Positions 43,656 to 52,529 of a stretch of 54,487 nt of DNA are shown one piece after another. The notes under the pieces were generated by a model, which did not search any database, had not been told where the DNA came from, and saw only the letters and a list, made by a program, of their open reading frames with translations. The position numbers and the translations under genes are program-made. Source of the DNA: an uncultured Coriobacteriaceae bacterium. Lineage in GTDB: Bacteria > Actinomycetota > Coriobacteriia > Coriobacteriales > Atopobiaceae. Position 1 is the first letter of the stretch, and every line of letters starts with the position of its first letter. The stretch is taken from contig CADCHF010000024.1 in the NCBI GenBank assembly GCA_902801175.1, forward strand, positions 1 through 54,487, written 5' to 3'.

Positions 43656-43713
43656 TGCAAACCCGCGCATGGCCTTGGGTCCACTTCGCCTAAAGCCAGT
43701 ACAGGAGTCACCT

Positions 43714-45009
43714 ATGCTTTACAGCAACCTCTCCGTAAACGATCTTGGTCACCTTGCCATAGCGGGAATCGATGCCTGCGAGCTGGCAGAGACCTTTGGC
43801 ACGCCGCTCTACGTGCTGGACGAGGATCGCATGCGGGGCAAGTGCCGTACCTATGTTGAGGCCATGCGCAACTATCTCCCCGTGGGGTCCATGCCGCTCT
43901 TTGCCAGCAAGACGCTGTGCTTCAAGGGCATCTACCCCGTTGTGCAGAGCGAGGGGATGGGTGCCGACGTGGTGTCTGCCGGCGAGATTGCCACGGCACT
44001 GGCTGCAGGGTTTCCCGCCGACCTTTTGTACTTCCACGGCTCCAACAAGACCGATGCCGAGATTGCCTATGGCGTCGCCAAGGGCGTGGGGCACTTTGTG
44101 GTCGACAACGTCGATGAGCTCGAGGCGCTTTCGCGCGAGGCCCAATCTCGTGGCATCACGCAAAAGGTGCTGTTGCGTGTGACAGTTGGCCTTGACCCGC
44201 ACACGCTTGCTGCCATCAACACCGGCAAGGTTGACTCGCAGTTTGGTGTTCCCATTGAGACTGGGCAGGCATTGCAGTTTGTCCGCCAGGCCCTTGCTAC
44301 GCCCGGCGTTGAGGTCGAGGGCTACCACAGCCACATTGGCAGCCAGATCTTTGAGGCAACCTCGTTTTGCGATCAGGTCGATCGCCTGCTTGCCTTTGCA
44401 TGCGACGTGCGTGATGAGCTGGGCTTTGTTGCTGGTGCCTTCAACCTGGGCGGCGGCTTTGCCGTGCCGTATGTGGAAGGCGACGCACAGGTTGACATTG
44501 CCGCGAACATCAAGGCAATCTCCGAGCACCTTAAGAAGGGCTGCGAGGAGGCCAACTATCCCATGCCGCGCATTCTCACGGAGCCGGGCCGCTCGATTGT
44601 GGCCGACTCTGGCGTCACACTCTATTCGGCGGGCCGAATCAAGACCATCGAGGGCTACAGAAGCTATGTGATGGTTGATGGGGGCATGACCGACAACCCG
44701 CGCTATGCGCTCTACAAGAGCGCCTATACGGTGCTCAACGCAAGCAGGGCAAATGCGCCAGAGGACTTTGCGTGCACGATTGCGGGTCGTTGTTGTGAGA
44801 GCGGTGATCGCATTGCCGAGGACATCTGCATTGCCAAGCCCGAGCGTGGGGACGTTATAGCAGTGCTCACGACGGGAGCCTACAACTATGCCATGTCGAG
44901 CAACTACAACCGCGTGCTTCGACCGGCGCTCGTGATGATTTCGGGTGGCAAGGCTCGCCTGGCGGTTCGTCGCCAGACGGTCGAGGACCTGCTGGATCTT
45001 GAGCTGTAG
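43714..45009 (+). CDS. lysA: Diaminopimelate decarboxylase
   Basis: A 431-residue fold-type III PLP enzyme that decarboxylates meso-diaminopimelate to lysine. The PLP lysine lies in FASKTL near residue 65. HSHIGSQIF, NLGGGFAVPY, TEPGRSIV (phosphate binding), CCESGD and GAYNYAMSSNYN (dimer active site) are all present. The start at 43714 has GGAG at seven-base spacing; the frame reaches 15 codons further up without one. Together with ddh it forms a two-gene operon ended by a T-rich terminator. Confidence 0.95.
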   Translation: MLYSNLSVNDLGHLAIAGIDACELAETFGTPLYVLDEDRMRGKCRTYVEAMRNYLPVGSMPLFASKTLCFKGIYPVVQSEGMGADVVSAGEIATALAAGFPADLLYFHGSNKTDAEIAYGVAKGVGHFVVDNVDELEALSREAQSRGITQKVLLRVTVGLDPHTLAAINTGKVDSQFGVPIETGQALQFVRQALATPGVEVEGYHSHIGSQIFEATSFCDQVDRLLAFACDVRDELGFVAGAFNLGGGFAVPYVEGDAQVDIAANIKAISEHLKKGCEEANYPMPRILTEPGRSIVADSGVTLYSAGRIKTIEGYRSYVMVDGGMTDNPRYALYKSAYTVLNASRANAPEDFACTIAGRCCESGDRIAEDICIAKPERGDVIAVLTTGAYNYAMSSNYNRVLRPALVMISGGKARLAVRRQTVEDLLDLEL

Positions 45010-45037
45010 CGACGGGGCCAGAGACGAAAGAGTTCCA

Positions 45038-45073
45038 GGCGCGCTGGCGAGCTGCATTTCTCGCCGGCGTGCC
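45038..45073 (+). terminator. Terminator of ddh-lysA
   Basis: A 14 bp stem (GGCGCGCTGGCGAG with CTCGCCGGCGTGCC, two wobble pairs) followed by TTTTTT. Confidence 0.85.
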
Positions 45074-45159
45074 TTTTTTGTGCCGAGGGTAGCCCCTTTT
45101 GCACCTACCGGTATGCGGCAGCGCGAAGGAATATGGGGAAAGCGGGGTCGCTGCCGTTG

Positions 45160-45849
45160 CTACCTCGTGTAGTGCAGCCAGAGGCCAGACGAGGGGAGCT
45201 GTCGAACCTCAGCCAGCTGGAACTTGAGCGGCCTGGCACGCAAGCCACGCACCGTTTCAAACAGCGAGGGCTGCCCGCTTGAAACCTCTGCCACCGGAGC
45301 AATCACCAGCGAGAGCTCGTCTACGCAACCTGCCGCGGCAAAGGTTCCATCGGCGATTCCCCCACCCATGAGAAGGATCCGTTGAACCCATAAGAGCTCC
45401 TGCAGCTTCTCTGCCGCAAGCTCGGCATCAAAGGCTCCGTTTCCCGCGAGTACATAGCTAATGCCCATGCTTCGCAGGTATGAGAGGTAGCCAGGGTTTA
45501 CGTCTGCGCGCAGCAGCTGCACGATGTGACCATGGAGCTCGCCTCGAGATGTGAGGGGAAAGTCAAAGCGAAGCGTGCCCTCGGGATCGACGATGGCAAA
45601 GTAGAAGTCGGCCTCCTGAGCCACATAGTCGCCTTTTGGCACCGGTCGTCTGACCTGCGTTGGCCTGCCGGCATGTACGCCATCGAGCACCTCGGCAGCC
45701 GTGGTCGCACCATAGATGATGCACTCCGCGTCCAGCTCGTCACGTATGGCCACGTATTCGCCCACAAGGTCATAGGCCTCTGAGAAAAAGTTGCCCGAAA
45801 CGCGACCGTCGATGGACTGCAATATGTGGACGATGATGTGTGGTCTCAT
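45160..45849 (-). CDS. RibD C-terminal/dihydrofolate-reductase-like protein
   Basis: A 229-residue protein of the RibD C-terminal domain family, NAD(P)H-dependent reductases. MRPHIIVHILQSIDGRVSG is the characteristic start, GATTAAEVLDG binds NADP, and LLMGGGIADGTFAAAGCVDEL is the usual dihydrofolate-reductase-like loop. It lacks a deaminase domain, so it is not a full riboflavin enzyme. GAGGAG supports the start. Specific substrate unknown. Confidence 0.85.
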   Translation of the reverse strand: MRPHIIVHILQSIDGRVSGNFFSEAYDLVGEYVAIRDELDAECIIYGATTAAEVLDGVHAGRPTQVRRPVPKGDYVAQEADFYFAIVDPEGTLRFDFPLTSRGELHGHIVQLLRADVNPGYLSYLRSMGISYVLAGNGAFDAELAAEKLQELLWVQRILLMGGGIADGTFAAAGCVDELSLVIAPVAEVSSGQPSLFETVRGLRARPLKFQLAEVRQLPSSGLWLHYTR

Positions 45850-45898
45850 GGGTGCTCCTCAGACGTTGGCTGGTCGTCAGTAGGGTACCTCAAAAACA

Positions 45899-45929
45899 GC
45901 CTCCCATCTCATGCTGCGAGATGGGAGGC
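45899..45929 (-). terminator. Terminator of asnA
   Basis: Perfect 12 bp stem GCCTCCCATCTC/GAGATGGGAGGC followed on the minus strand by TGTTTTTG. Confidence 0.85.
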
Positions 45930-45968
45930 ATGTCAATTGGGCTCTTCAACCTTTGTTGTAACGGAGCA

Positions 45969-46924
45969 CTAGAGCAGCTGGACTCCTGCCTTGCGGCATG
46001 CCTCCATGGTCTGGGCGTCCCATACGCTCGCCTGGACCTCGCCTACGTGGGCCTTGCCCAGAAGCATCATGCACAGTCGACTCTGCCCAATGCCGCCGCC
46101 AATGGTGTAGGGAAGCTCGCCGGCAAGGAGCATCTTGTGGAAGGGCAGCTCGCGACGGTCGTCGCAGCCAGCAAGGGTCAGCTGGCGGTCGAGCGACTCG
46201 GGGCTTACGCGGAAAAGAGCAGGTCGCCGTTAAGATCCCAGTCGTCGTAGTCGGGAGAGCGGCCGTCGTGGGGCTTGCCGGAACGCAGAGCGCCACCAAT
46301 GCTCTGGATAAAGACCGTTCGATGCTCGGCAACAAAGCGGTTCTCGCGCTCCTTGGGCTCGAGCGTGGGATAGAGGTCCTCGAGCTCCTGGGCGGTCACA
46401 AAGGTGACGTTGCGCTCAAGGTCGGTCTCGAGCTGCGGGTAGTACCACTTCAGCTCGTCCAAGGTGCCGCAAATGGCGGTCACGATACGGTTGACCACCT
46501 CATGTAGATACTCGGAGGTGCGCTGGTCCTTGGTGATGACCTTCTCCCAGTCCCACTGGTCAACGTAGATGGAGTGGAGGTTGTCAAGCTCCTCGTCGCG
46601 ACGAATGGCGTTCATGTCGCACAGGACGCCCTTGCCCACGTTAAAGTCGTAACGCTTGAGGGCGTAGCGCTTCCATTTGGCCAATGACTGCACGACTTCG
46701 GCATCGGCTCCAACAGCAGGAACATCAAAGCCAACAGGGCGCTCAACGCCGTTAAGGTTGTCGTTGATGCCCGTAGAGGGGTCCACGACAAGCGGAGCGG
46801 TAACGCGAACGAGATGCAGCGCCGCACAAAGTTTAGCGAGGAAGACGTGCTTGATGCGCTCGATAGCTCTCTGGGTGTCGTAGAGCGACAGTTGTGGCTC
46901 ATAGCCCTCAGGAATGATGGTCAT
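45969..46924 (-). pseudogene. asnA: Aspartate-ammonia ligase (AsnA), disrupted by an internal deletion
   Basis: AsnA makes asparagine from aspartate, ammonia and ATP; it has a class II aminoacyl-tRNA-synthetase fold. From ATG 46924 (AAGGAG upstream) the frame follows the family: [55 protein letters not shown], then a stop at 46205-46207. The rest ([11 protein letters not shown] through [20 protein letters not shown] to the stop at 45969) lies in another frame. Between them the conserved WNPVLEDAFELSSMGI-like segment is missing, about 46 nt by comparison with E. coli AsnA. The catalytic C-terminal motif is therefore out of frame, and the protein as read should be inactive. Confidence 0.9.
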
Positions 46925-47163
46925 GGTCTCTCCTTGCTCTCGCCTACAAACGGACAGGTTGTGTGCTGCCCAGCTTTCCAGCAGCGGCACTGGCGCATCA
47001 TACCACGCGTTCACGGTTGGTCCCGTACTGTTATCGAGCTGCACCCACGTCTGTAACAACCCTGTGCGCTATTTGCAAAGAGATGACTCGAGGGGTGGCC
47101 ATCGGCGCGCAGCCAAATACGGCTCTTGGCCAGACGCTCCCTTTGCCGTTCGTGAGGCTGGCG

Positions 47164-47195
47164 GCGGGCCTCGCCATAGCCATGGCAAGGCCCGC
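47164..47195 (-). terminator. Hairpin after fbp
   Basis: Stem GCGGGCCTCGCCAT/ATGGCAAGGCCCGC with one mismatch and loop AGCC, 28 nt beyond the fbp stop. No T-run is evident, so termination is inferred from position. Confidence 0.45.
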
Positions 47196-47223
47196 TGCCA
47201 GACAGGTCAATCACGCCTTGGTC

Positions 47224-49137
47224 TTAGTGCATGCCGCGCGTCTCGGCGATATCTCCTTCGCGGTATGCCTCAAGCAGGGCCGTCAGGTCGGCGATGCGCT
47301 CGCGTATGCGAACGCCACTGTCGGCGTCTGCCACACGCACGGGATTGGCGCTCGTGTCGTCAATGATCTGCTCATGGGCGCTTGCGATGTCATAGTTTGC
47401 GGCTAGGGCCTTGTCGACCCCTGCAAAGGGACGGTGCGCCTTAAGACGCAAGCCGCGTGCGTCGGCAATGAGCGTATAGCCGGCAATGCCGGTGGTCTCG
47501 TGATACGCCTGGCAAAAGCCGCCATCAATTACGAGCAGCTGTCCGTTGGCTCTCACCGGGGTGTCGCCATCAATCTCGTGAACCGGCGTGTGACCGTTTA
47601 CGATGTGAGCCCTTGGGCCCTCCAGCCCAAACTCTGCCAGTACGCGCTTTGCGACCTCTGGGTCGCGGGTGAGGTCAAAGTAGGGATCCTGGGGCTCTTT
47701 CCATGCGGCTTCGTCGGCAACGTAGGCTCGCTCAAAGGTCTTCATCACGCGGCCGGCAAGGGGCGAGTGAGACCCGCACCACAGGTACCACATCCAGTCG
47801 AGTGCCAGCTGGTCGCCGGTTGTCCAGGCGCGCCTTGCCATGCGGTCAACGTAGTCGAGGTACTCCCTGCCGCTCAGCCTGTGTCCGTCGCTCACGTACG
47901 ACGAGAAGCTGCCGTCCGCGTTGAGCGGGATGCACCCGTGGAACAGCAGGCGGCCGTTGCAGACCTTGTACACCGAGCCGCTCTCAAACAGGAACCGCGC
48001 GTGCGCACGCAGGCGGTCCGAGTCAAGGAAGGCTGCGGAGAGGCCGTCCATCACCTGACGCTCCTCTTTCGAGAGCTCTGCGGGGTGAGCGGGGTCAAGC
48101 GTGGGGAAGTCGAGCGTCTTGAGCGGCCAGTCACGCCCGTCAATGCAAACGGTCCCCGCCGTCAGGTCGATGGACCCCAGCAGACAGCGGTTCTGCATCT
48201 CCCAGTTGGGATGGCGCGCTATGGCCTGTTCCATCAGCTTGAACAGAATGACGTTGATGGCTTTTTCGATGCGATGCATGCGGTGGTCGCCAGGTTCGTG
48301 CGCATAGGTGGCGTCAGCAAAGAGCGCAAGCTCGCGAAGGGAGATGCCGTACGAGTTCTCGAGCACCTCGAGGGTTCCGTAATGCACGCAGGTGCGCACG
48401 ACCTGCGCCATGCACACCTCGCTACCCGCTGCGGCGCCCATCCACGCCACGTCGTGGTTGCCCCACTGGACGTCGACGTTCCCATAGCTCATGAGCTCGT
48501 CCATGATCCTGTCGGCACGAGGACCGCGATCGTAGATGTCTCCAACCACATGTATGCGGTCTACCGCGAGTCGCTTGATGAGGCGCGCGATTGAGCGAAT
48601 GAAGTCCTCGGCGGCACCTACCTCCACAATTGACTGAACGATGTCTTCGTGATAGGTGTGGTGAGCCGAGTCCTTGCCAAGGCTCACGTGTAGCAGCTCG
48701 TCAATGATGTAGCCGTAGTCCGGTGGAAGCATCTTGCGGACATGGCTTCGGGTATATCCGTCTGCCAGGCGACGCGCAAGGTTGGTCAGGTGGACCAAGA
48801 TGCTATAGAGCTGTTTGGGGTCGAGCTGTCCGGCACGTCGCATGAGCTCGAGCTTCTCATCGGGGTAGTAGACCAACGTGCAGAGGTCGGCCCGTGTGCG
48901 CTCGTCGAGCTCGTCTGCAAAAAGCGAGTTCATTCGCTCTCGTATGACACCCGAGCAATTGTTGAAGATATGGGTAAAGGCCTCGAGCTCGCCGTGGATG
49001 TCGCTCACAAAGTGCTCGGTGCCGCAGGGCAGGCTGAGGATGGCCTTTAGGTTGATGATCTCGGCGTAGGCCGCCCTTCGCGTGGGGAACTGCTCACTGA
49101 GCAGGCTGAGATACTTTTGGCTGCGTTCACGCTCCAT
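47224..49137 (-). CDS. fbp: Fructose-1,6-bisphosphatase, class III
   Basis: A 637-residue gluconeogenic enzyme of the Firmicutes-type class III family, a metallophosphatase unrelated to class I. The phosphoesterase motifs are FVSDIHGE, VVGDIYDRGPR, WGNHDVAWMGAA and the C-terminal VNGHTPVHE. Family-specific flanks such as YLSLLSEQFPT and RTWTTGDQ are present and length matches. AAGGAG supports the ATG. It allows growth on non-sugar carbon and complements the sugar uptake genes. Confidence 0.95.
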   Translation of the reverse strand: MERERSQKYLSLLSEQFPTRRAAYAEIINLKAILSLPCGTEHFVSDIHGELEAFTHIFNNCSGVIRERMNSLFADELDERTRADLCTLVYYPDEKLELMRRAGQLDPKQLYSILVHLTNLARRLADGYTRSHVRKMLPPDYGYIIDELLHVSLGKDSAHHTYHEDIVQSIVEVGAAEDFIRSIARLIKRLAVDRIHVVGDIYDRGPRADRIMDELMSYGNVDVQWGNHDVAWMGAAAGSEVCMAQVVRTCVHYGTLEVLENSYGISLRELALFADATYAHEPGDHRMHRIEKAINVILFKLMEQAIARHPNWEMQNRCLLGSIDLTAGTVCIDGRDWPLKTLDFPTLDPAHPAELSKEERQVMDGLSAAFLDSDRLRAHARFLFESGSVYKVCNGRLLFHGCIPLNADGSFSSYVSDGHRLSGREYLDYVDRMARRAWTTGDQLALDWMWYLWCGSHSPLAGRVMKTFERAYVADEAAWKEPQDPYFDLTRDPEVAKRVLAEFGLEGPRAHIVNGHTPVHEIDGDTPVRANGQLLVIDGGFCQAYHETTGIAGYTLIADARGLRLKAHRPFAGVDKALAANYDIASAHEQIIDDTSANPVRVADADSGVRIRERIADLTALLEAYREGDIAETRGMH

Positions 49138-49483
49138 GGATGCTCCTTATGGGAAGGCGGTGGAGTGGGACGTGAAAAGTGCGTCTTGCCCAGTGCTCCA
49201 AAGCCGCTGAGCTGCATCTTCTTGCCCAAACCATTATGGCGTCAGCTTGAAGTATAGTCGGAGCCTTTGTTTCAGCGAAAGCTGAGCGATGAAGCTCGCC
49301 TCTTCTTCCCAGGTTGCCAATGGGCGAACGGTGGCTAATGAGTCTGCAGCGGTTAACTTGTTGGCATGCGCGGGCTATCCATCTGCGCCCGTATTACCAG
49401 GCCTTACTTGCCAGACATTTCTAGCACTCATAAAAACACGATAACTGCGAAGCCTATCACCTGCGGTAAGCTGTTACAGTTAG
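49138..49483. other. Divergent intergenic region
   Basis: About 350 nt between fbp and the lipase gene. Only start signals are visible: AAGGAG for fbp and a weak TACAGT just before the lipase ATG. No further structure recognised. Confidence 0.5.
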
Positions 49484-50563
49484 ATGCCGCACCTGACCTA
49501 CGTTTTTTGCCACGGCCTCAATGGCTGGGGGCAGTACGACGAGGAGTACAAGAAGAGCTCCTACTGGGGCGGTACGTCGGGTGATGTGGTGGCTGAGCTG
49601 CGTGCCGAGGGCTATGACGCCTTTGCGGCGAGCGTTGCCCCGCAAGGCAGTGCATGGGACCGTGCCTGCGAGCTCTATGCCCAGATTGCCGGCACAAGGA
49701 CCGACTACGGCTCGGCTCACAGCAAGGAGTATCGCCACGACCGCTATGGGCGTGACTTTACCGGGCAGGCGCTCATACCCTCGTGGGATGACGACACCAG
49801 GCTGGTTCTCATTGGCCATTCGTTTGGCGGAGCAACCATCAGGCTTTTTGGCGAGCTTCTTGCCAACGGGAGCAGCCAAGAGCGTGGCGCTGTTCCCAGA
49901 GACGAGCTCTCGCCGCTCTTCATGGGCGGCATGGCCTCCCGCATCTTTGCCATCGTGACCCTTGCGGCGCCCACAAACGGAACGACCGCCTACGACATGG
50001 TCCGCGACCCGAGCTTTGACACCAAGAGGGTGAAGATTCCCCTCAAGTTCAAGATTCTCGACCGCCTTGTAAAGTCACGCACCAAGATCAAGATGGACGG
50101 CCGCGACCAGCGAGATTGGGCAAACTGGGACATGATGCTCGACCACGCCCAGGCACTCAATGCGCGGATTGCGACCTTGCCCGACGTCTACTATCTTTCG
50201 GTGGCGGCCGATGCGACCAATCACAAGGCTGACGGCACGTGCACGCCCGACCTCGAGACGCTCGACCCGCTCTTTGCCAAGACGTCAATTCTAATGGGCA
50301 TTTATAGCGGAACGACCAAGGCCGGCTGCGTTGTGGACGACGCCTGGCATGCCAACGACGGCTTGGTCAACACCTTCTCTGCCCGTGCGCCGTTCGATGC
50401 TCCGCAAAAGGCGCTGGACAAAGCCAATATCGAGCGCGGCGTTTGGAACATCATGCCCGACCTCCATGTGGACCATGGATACTTCCAAGGCGGCTTCATT
50501 GCAAAGCGCAACCCACATAAGTTCTATCACGAGCTGATCGAGCTGATCTCGCACCTTGAGTAG
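49484..50563 (+). CDS. Staphylococcal/Geobacillus-type lipase, without signal peptide
   Basis: A 359-residue alpha/beta-hydrolase of the family I.5 type. Motifs: HGLNGWG (oxyanion side), YWGG, GSAWDRACELYAQIAGTRTD, catalytic Ser in IGHSFGG, and WHANDGLVN near the catalytic His/Asp area. These lipases are normally secreted with a long pre-pro region; here the protein starts directly at the core, so it is probably cytoplasmic or has lost its leader. The ribosome site is poor, while TACAGT lies three bases from ATG, suggesting a leaderless message. Natural ester substrate unknown. Confidence 0.82.
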   Translation: MPHLTYVFCHGLNGWGQYDEEYKKSSYWGGTSGDVVAELRAEGYDAFAASVAPQGSAWDRACELYAQIAGTRTDYGSAHSKEYRHDRYGRDFTGQALIPSWDDDTRLVLIGHSFGGATIRLFGELLANGSSQERGAVPRDELSPLFMGGMASRIFAIVTLAAPTNGTTAYDMVRDPSFDTKRVKIPLKFKILDRLVKSRTKIKMDGRDQRDWANWDMMLDHAQALNARIATLPDVYYLSVAADATNHKADGTCTPDLETLDPLFAKTSILMGIYSGTTKAGCVVDDAWHANDGLVNTFSARAPFDAPQKALDKANIERGVWNIMPDLHVDHGYFQGGFIAKRNPHKFYHELIELISHLE

Positions 50564-50896
50564 GGCCCTGCCCTTAAGCCGTGGAAATGATGCTCTTGGA
50601 TGATTGCCAGGCTCCTTCTGGTGGGCCCATGTCTAGAGCACGGCGCCTCTTGGCGGTCCGCATGTGGTGCTTGAATGGGTGCCCGCACGCTTTTTGCGAG
50701 ATGCTCGAGCTGTTTTGCCGAACGCTGCCTATTTTGGCAAAAAAACGACGACAACCCCATCTACCTGCGGTTGCAACCATGAGTTGCAACCAAAAGACGC
50801 CAAATTGCAGCCACAGATTGGTGGAATGGGCACCGGTGCTACCCTAGTCTAGATAGTGCCGGCACGGTCAGCATCACATATACCAAGGAGCACATC
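50564..50896. other. Promoter region of the XRE regulator, with direct repeats
   Basis: About 330 nt. It holds GTTGCAACC at 50770-50778 and again at 50783-50791, and ATTGCAGCC at 50804-50812; the first is part of the palindrome GGTTGCAACC. These may be operator half-sites of the downstream HTH protein. No other gene seen. Confidence 0.45.
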
Positions 50897-51874
50897 ATGA
50901 GCTTTCGCGATAATCTTCAGCACCTGCGCGCCACGCGCAACATGACCCAGGAGCAGCTCGCCATGCTGGTTGGCGTGAGCCGTCAGTCGGTGACAAAGTG
51001 GGAGGCCGAAAAGGCCTATCCCGAGATGGACAAGCTCCTCAAGCTCTGCCAGATCTTTGACTGCACGCTCGACGACCTTGTGCAGGGTGACCTTACCGCT
51101 CGTGCGGCGCAGCCCGAGCTGGCTGTTCCCGCCGCCGCACTAGCCGAGGACGTCGTTGGATACGACGATCACTACCAGGTCTTTGCCAAGCGCATCGCGG
51201 TGGGCGTGGGCCTGTGCATAATGGGCATGGCTCTGGCTTCGACGATGGATGAGTGGCTGGGCGATGGCCCAACTGCATTGGGGTTCTTTGCTGGTGTTGG
51301 TGCGGGGCTTATGCTCATCATCCCAGCGGCCATGGAGCACGAGGCCTTCAAGAAGGCGCATCCCTACATAGCGGATTTCTTTAACGACGACCAACGAATT
51401 GCAGAGCACCGCTCCTTTGGAGTTCGTCTTGCCATTGGTATCTGCTGCATATTTGCTGCGCTGGTCTTTGGGGCATTTGCCGACCAGACGGGTCTCATGG
51501 GTCCGCTGATGTTCCTCTTCTTTGTGGGCGTGGCAATAGGGGTAACGATCATTGTCTACGCAGGCATCATGAACGGTCGCCTGAACGTGGAGGAGTACAA
51601 CATCTCGGCTTTGGAGGAGCTCTCTGAGGAGGACATTGCTTCCATTGTGGGCGAGGAGCGTGCGCCGCAGGTGCTGGCAAAGGTCCGCGCAAGCAAGCGC
51701 GTAGGTGCGGCATGCGGCGTCATCATGCTGCTGGCTACGGCTGTGGCTCTGCCGCTCATGTTTTGGGCTACGTGGTACGGCGACCCCTTCTGGCGCCAGT
51801 ACTTCTGGATTCCTTGGATGGTGGGCGGCCTACTCTGCGGCGTTGCAAGTATCGCCCTCGCCCAGCGCCGATAG
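50897..51874 (+). CDS. XRE-family regulator with membrane domain
   Basis: A 325-residue protein. Residues 5-60 form an XRE helix-turn-helix (MTQEQLAMLVGVSRQSVTKWEAEKAYP) of the kind seen in membrane-attached regulators of Gram-positive bacteria. After a linker, about six membrane helices lie in two pairs around 100-145 and 170-230 and in the last 60 residues. Between is an acidic stretch with a DDQR region. CAAGGAG precedes ATG. It probably senses the membrane or an embedded ligand and controls its own promoter region. Confidence 0.85.
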   Translation: MSFRDNLQHLRATRNMTQEQLAMLVGVSRQSVTKWEAEKAYPEMDKLLKLCQIFDCTLDDLVQGDLTARAAQPELAVPAAALAEDVVGYDDHYQVFAKRIAVGVGLCIMGMALASTMDEWLGDGPTALGFFAGVGAGLMLIIPAAMEHEAFKKAHPYIADFFNDDQRIAEHRSFGVRLAIGICCIFAALVFGAFADQTGLMGPLMFLFFVGVAIGVTIIVYAGIMNGRLNVEEYNISALEELSEEDIASIVGEERAPQVLAKVRASKRVGAACGVIMLLATAVALPLMFWATWYGDPFWRQYFWIPWMVGGLLCGVASIALAQRR

Positions 51875-51888
51875 GGTCAGAGTTGATG

Positions 51889-52143
51889 GGGTGTGTTGGG
51901 ACGCAAACCCCCGACACACCCAAACCTGACGCCTTACTTCCGATGGGGTGTGTCAAGGGGACAACTTGACACACGCAGGCATCGTCTTGGGCTGCTCGCG
52001 AGAGGGCGTGTCAAGGGGACGTACACTTGACACACGCGACGTTCGTCCTGAGAGCGTGCCGCATTCGAAGGTGTATGCGTCCTGTCAGTTGGACTGCGTG
52101 TGTCAAAGTGTACGTCCCCTTAACACGCCCCTTGACACGCCCC
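51889..52143. repeat. Cluster of family B repeat units
   Basis: Several units containing GTGTGTCAAGGGGAC, TTGACACAC, GTACACTTGACACAC and TACGTCCCCTTAACAC alternate over about 250 bp, in both orientations. It is the richest array of this repeat in the window and fills most of the gap before the small peptide gene. Units are irregular in length and unique sequence separates them. Confidence 0.75.
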
Positions 52144-52260
52144 TCGTGAGCGAATGACTCCGTAGTCAAGAAAGTCCCTATTGATTGGGATGGAATGCCT
52201 TTTTGCTCGGTATCATTAGTAAAGTAAAGTTTTCCACATATCTGTGAACTAGGAGTGGCT

Positions 52261-52461
52261 ATGAACCTCGACAGCCTTACCAATGACCAGTTGGCGCGCA
52301 TGGACAACTGCAAGACCCCCGACGAGCTCATGTCTCTGATTGAGAGCGATGGAATCGAGCTGCCCGACGAGGCCCTTGACGAAATCGCTGGCGGCATCAA
52401 CCCAACCGCAGCCATCTACCAGTTTGTGAAGCGTTTCCTGAGCAACCGTCTGGGCAAGTAG
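52261..52461 (+). CDS. Nif11-like leader peptide with cationic C-terminal segment
   Basis: A 66-residue peptide, ATG behind AGGAG at five-base spacing. The first 45 residues look like a Nif11-type RiPP leader (LARMDNCKTPDELMSLIES, then ELPDEALDEIAGG), ending in the double-glycine site where exported peptides are cut. The remaining 21 residues (INPTAAIYQFVKRFLSNRLGK) form a cationic amphipathic helix. No Cys, Ser or Thr pattern of a lanthipeptide core is seen except single residues, so it may be an unmodified bacteriocin-like or signalling peptide. It is directly upstream of a membrane protein gene. No modifying enzyme or peptidase transporter is in the window. Confidence 0.72.
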   Translation: MNLDSLTNDQLARMDNCKTPDELMSLIESDGIELPDEALDEIAGGINPTAAIYQFVKRFLSNRLGK

Positions 52462-52484
52462 CCAGAGCGGCTGCCACCTGGCCT

Positions 52485-52506
52485 GAGACCCTGTTCAAAG
52501 GGTCTC
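52485..52506 (+). terminator. Weak terminator or attenuator
   Basis: Stem GAGACCC/GGGTCTC with an 8-base loop between the peptide gene and the membrane protein. Without a T-run it may only partly stop transcription. Confidence 0.4.
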
Positions 52507-52529
52507 GCTTGCGTGGCGAAAGGACTACC

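Noticed and set aside
51889..52143. Possible CRISPR array
   Set aside because: Units are inverted and irregular in spacing, with no constant-length spacers and no cas genes nearby.
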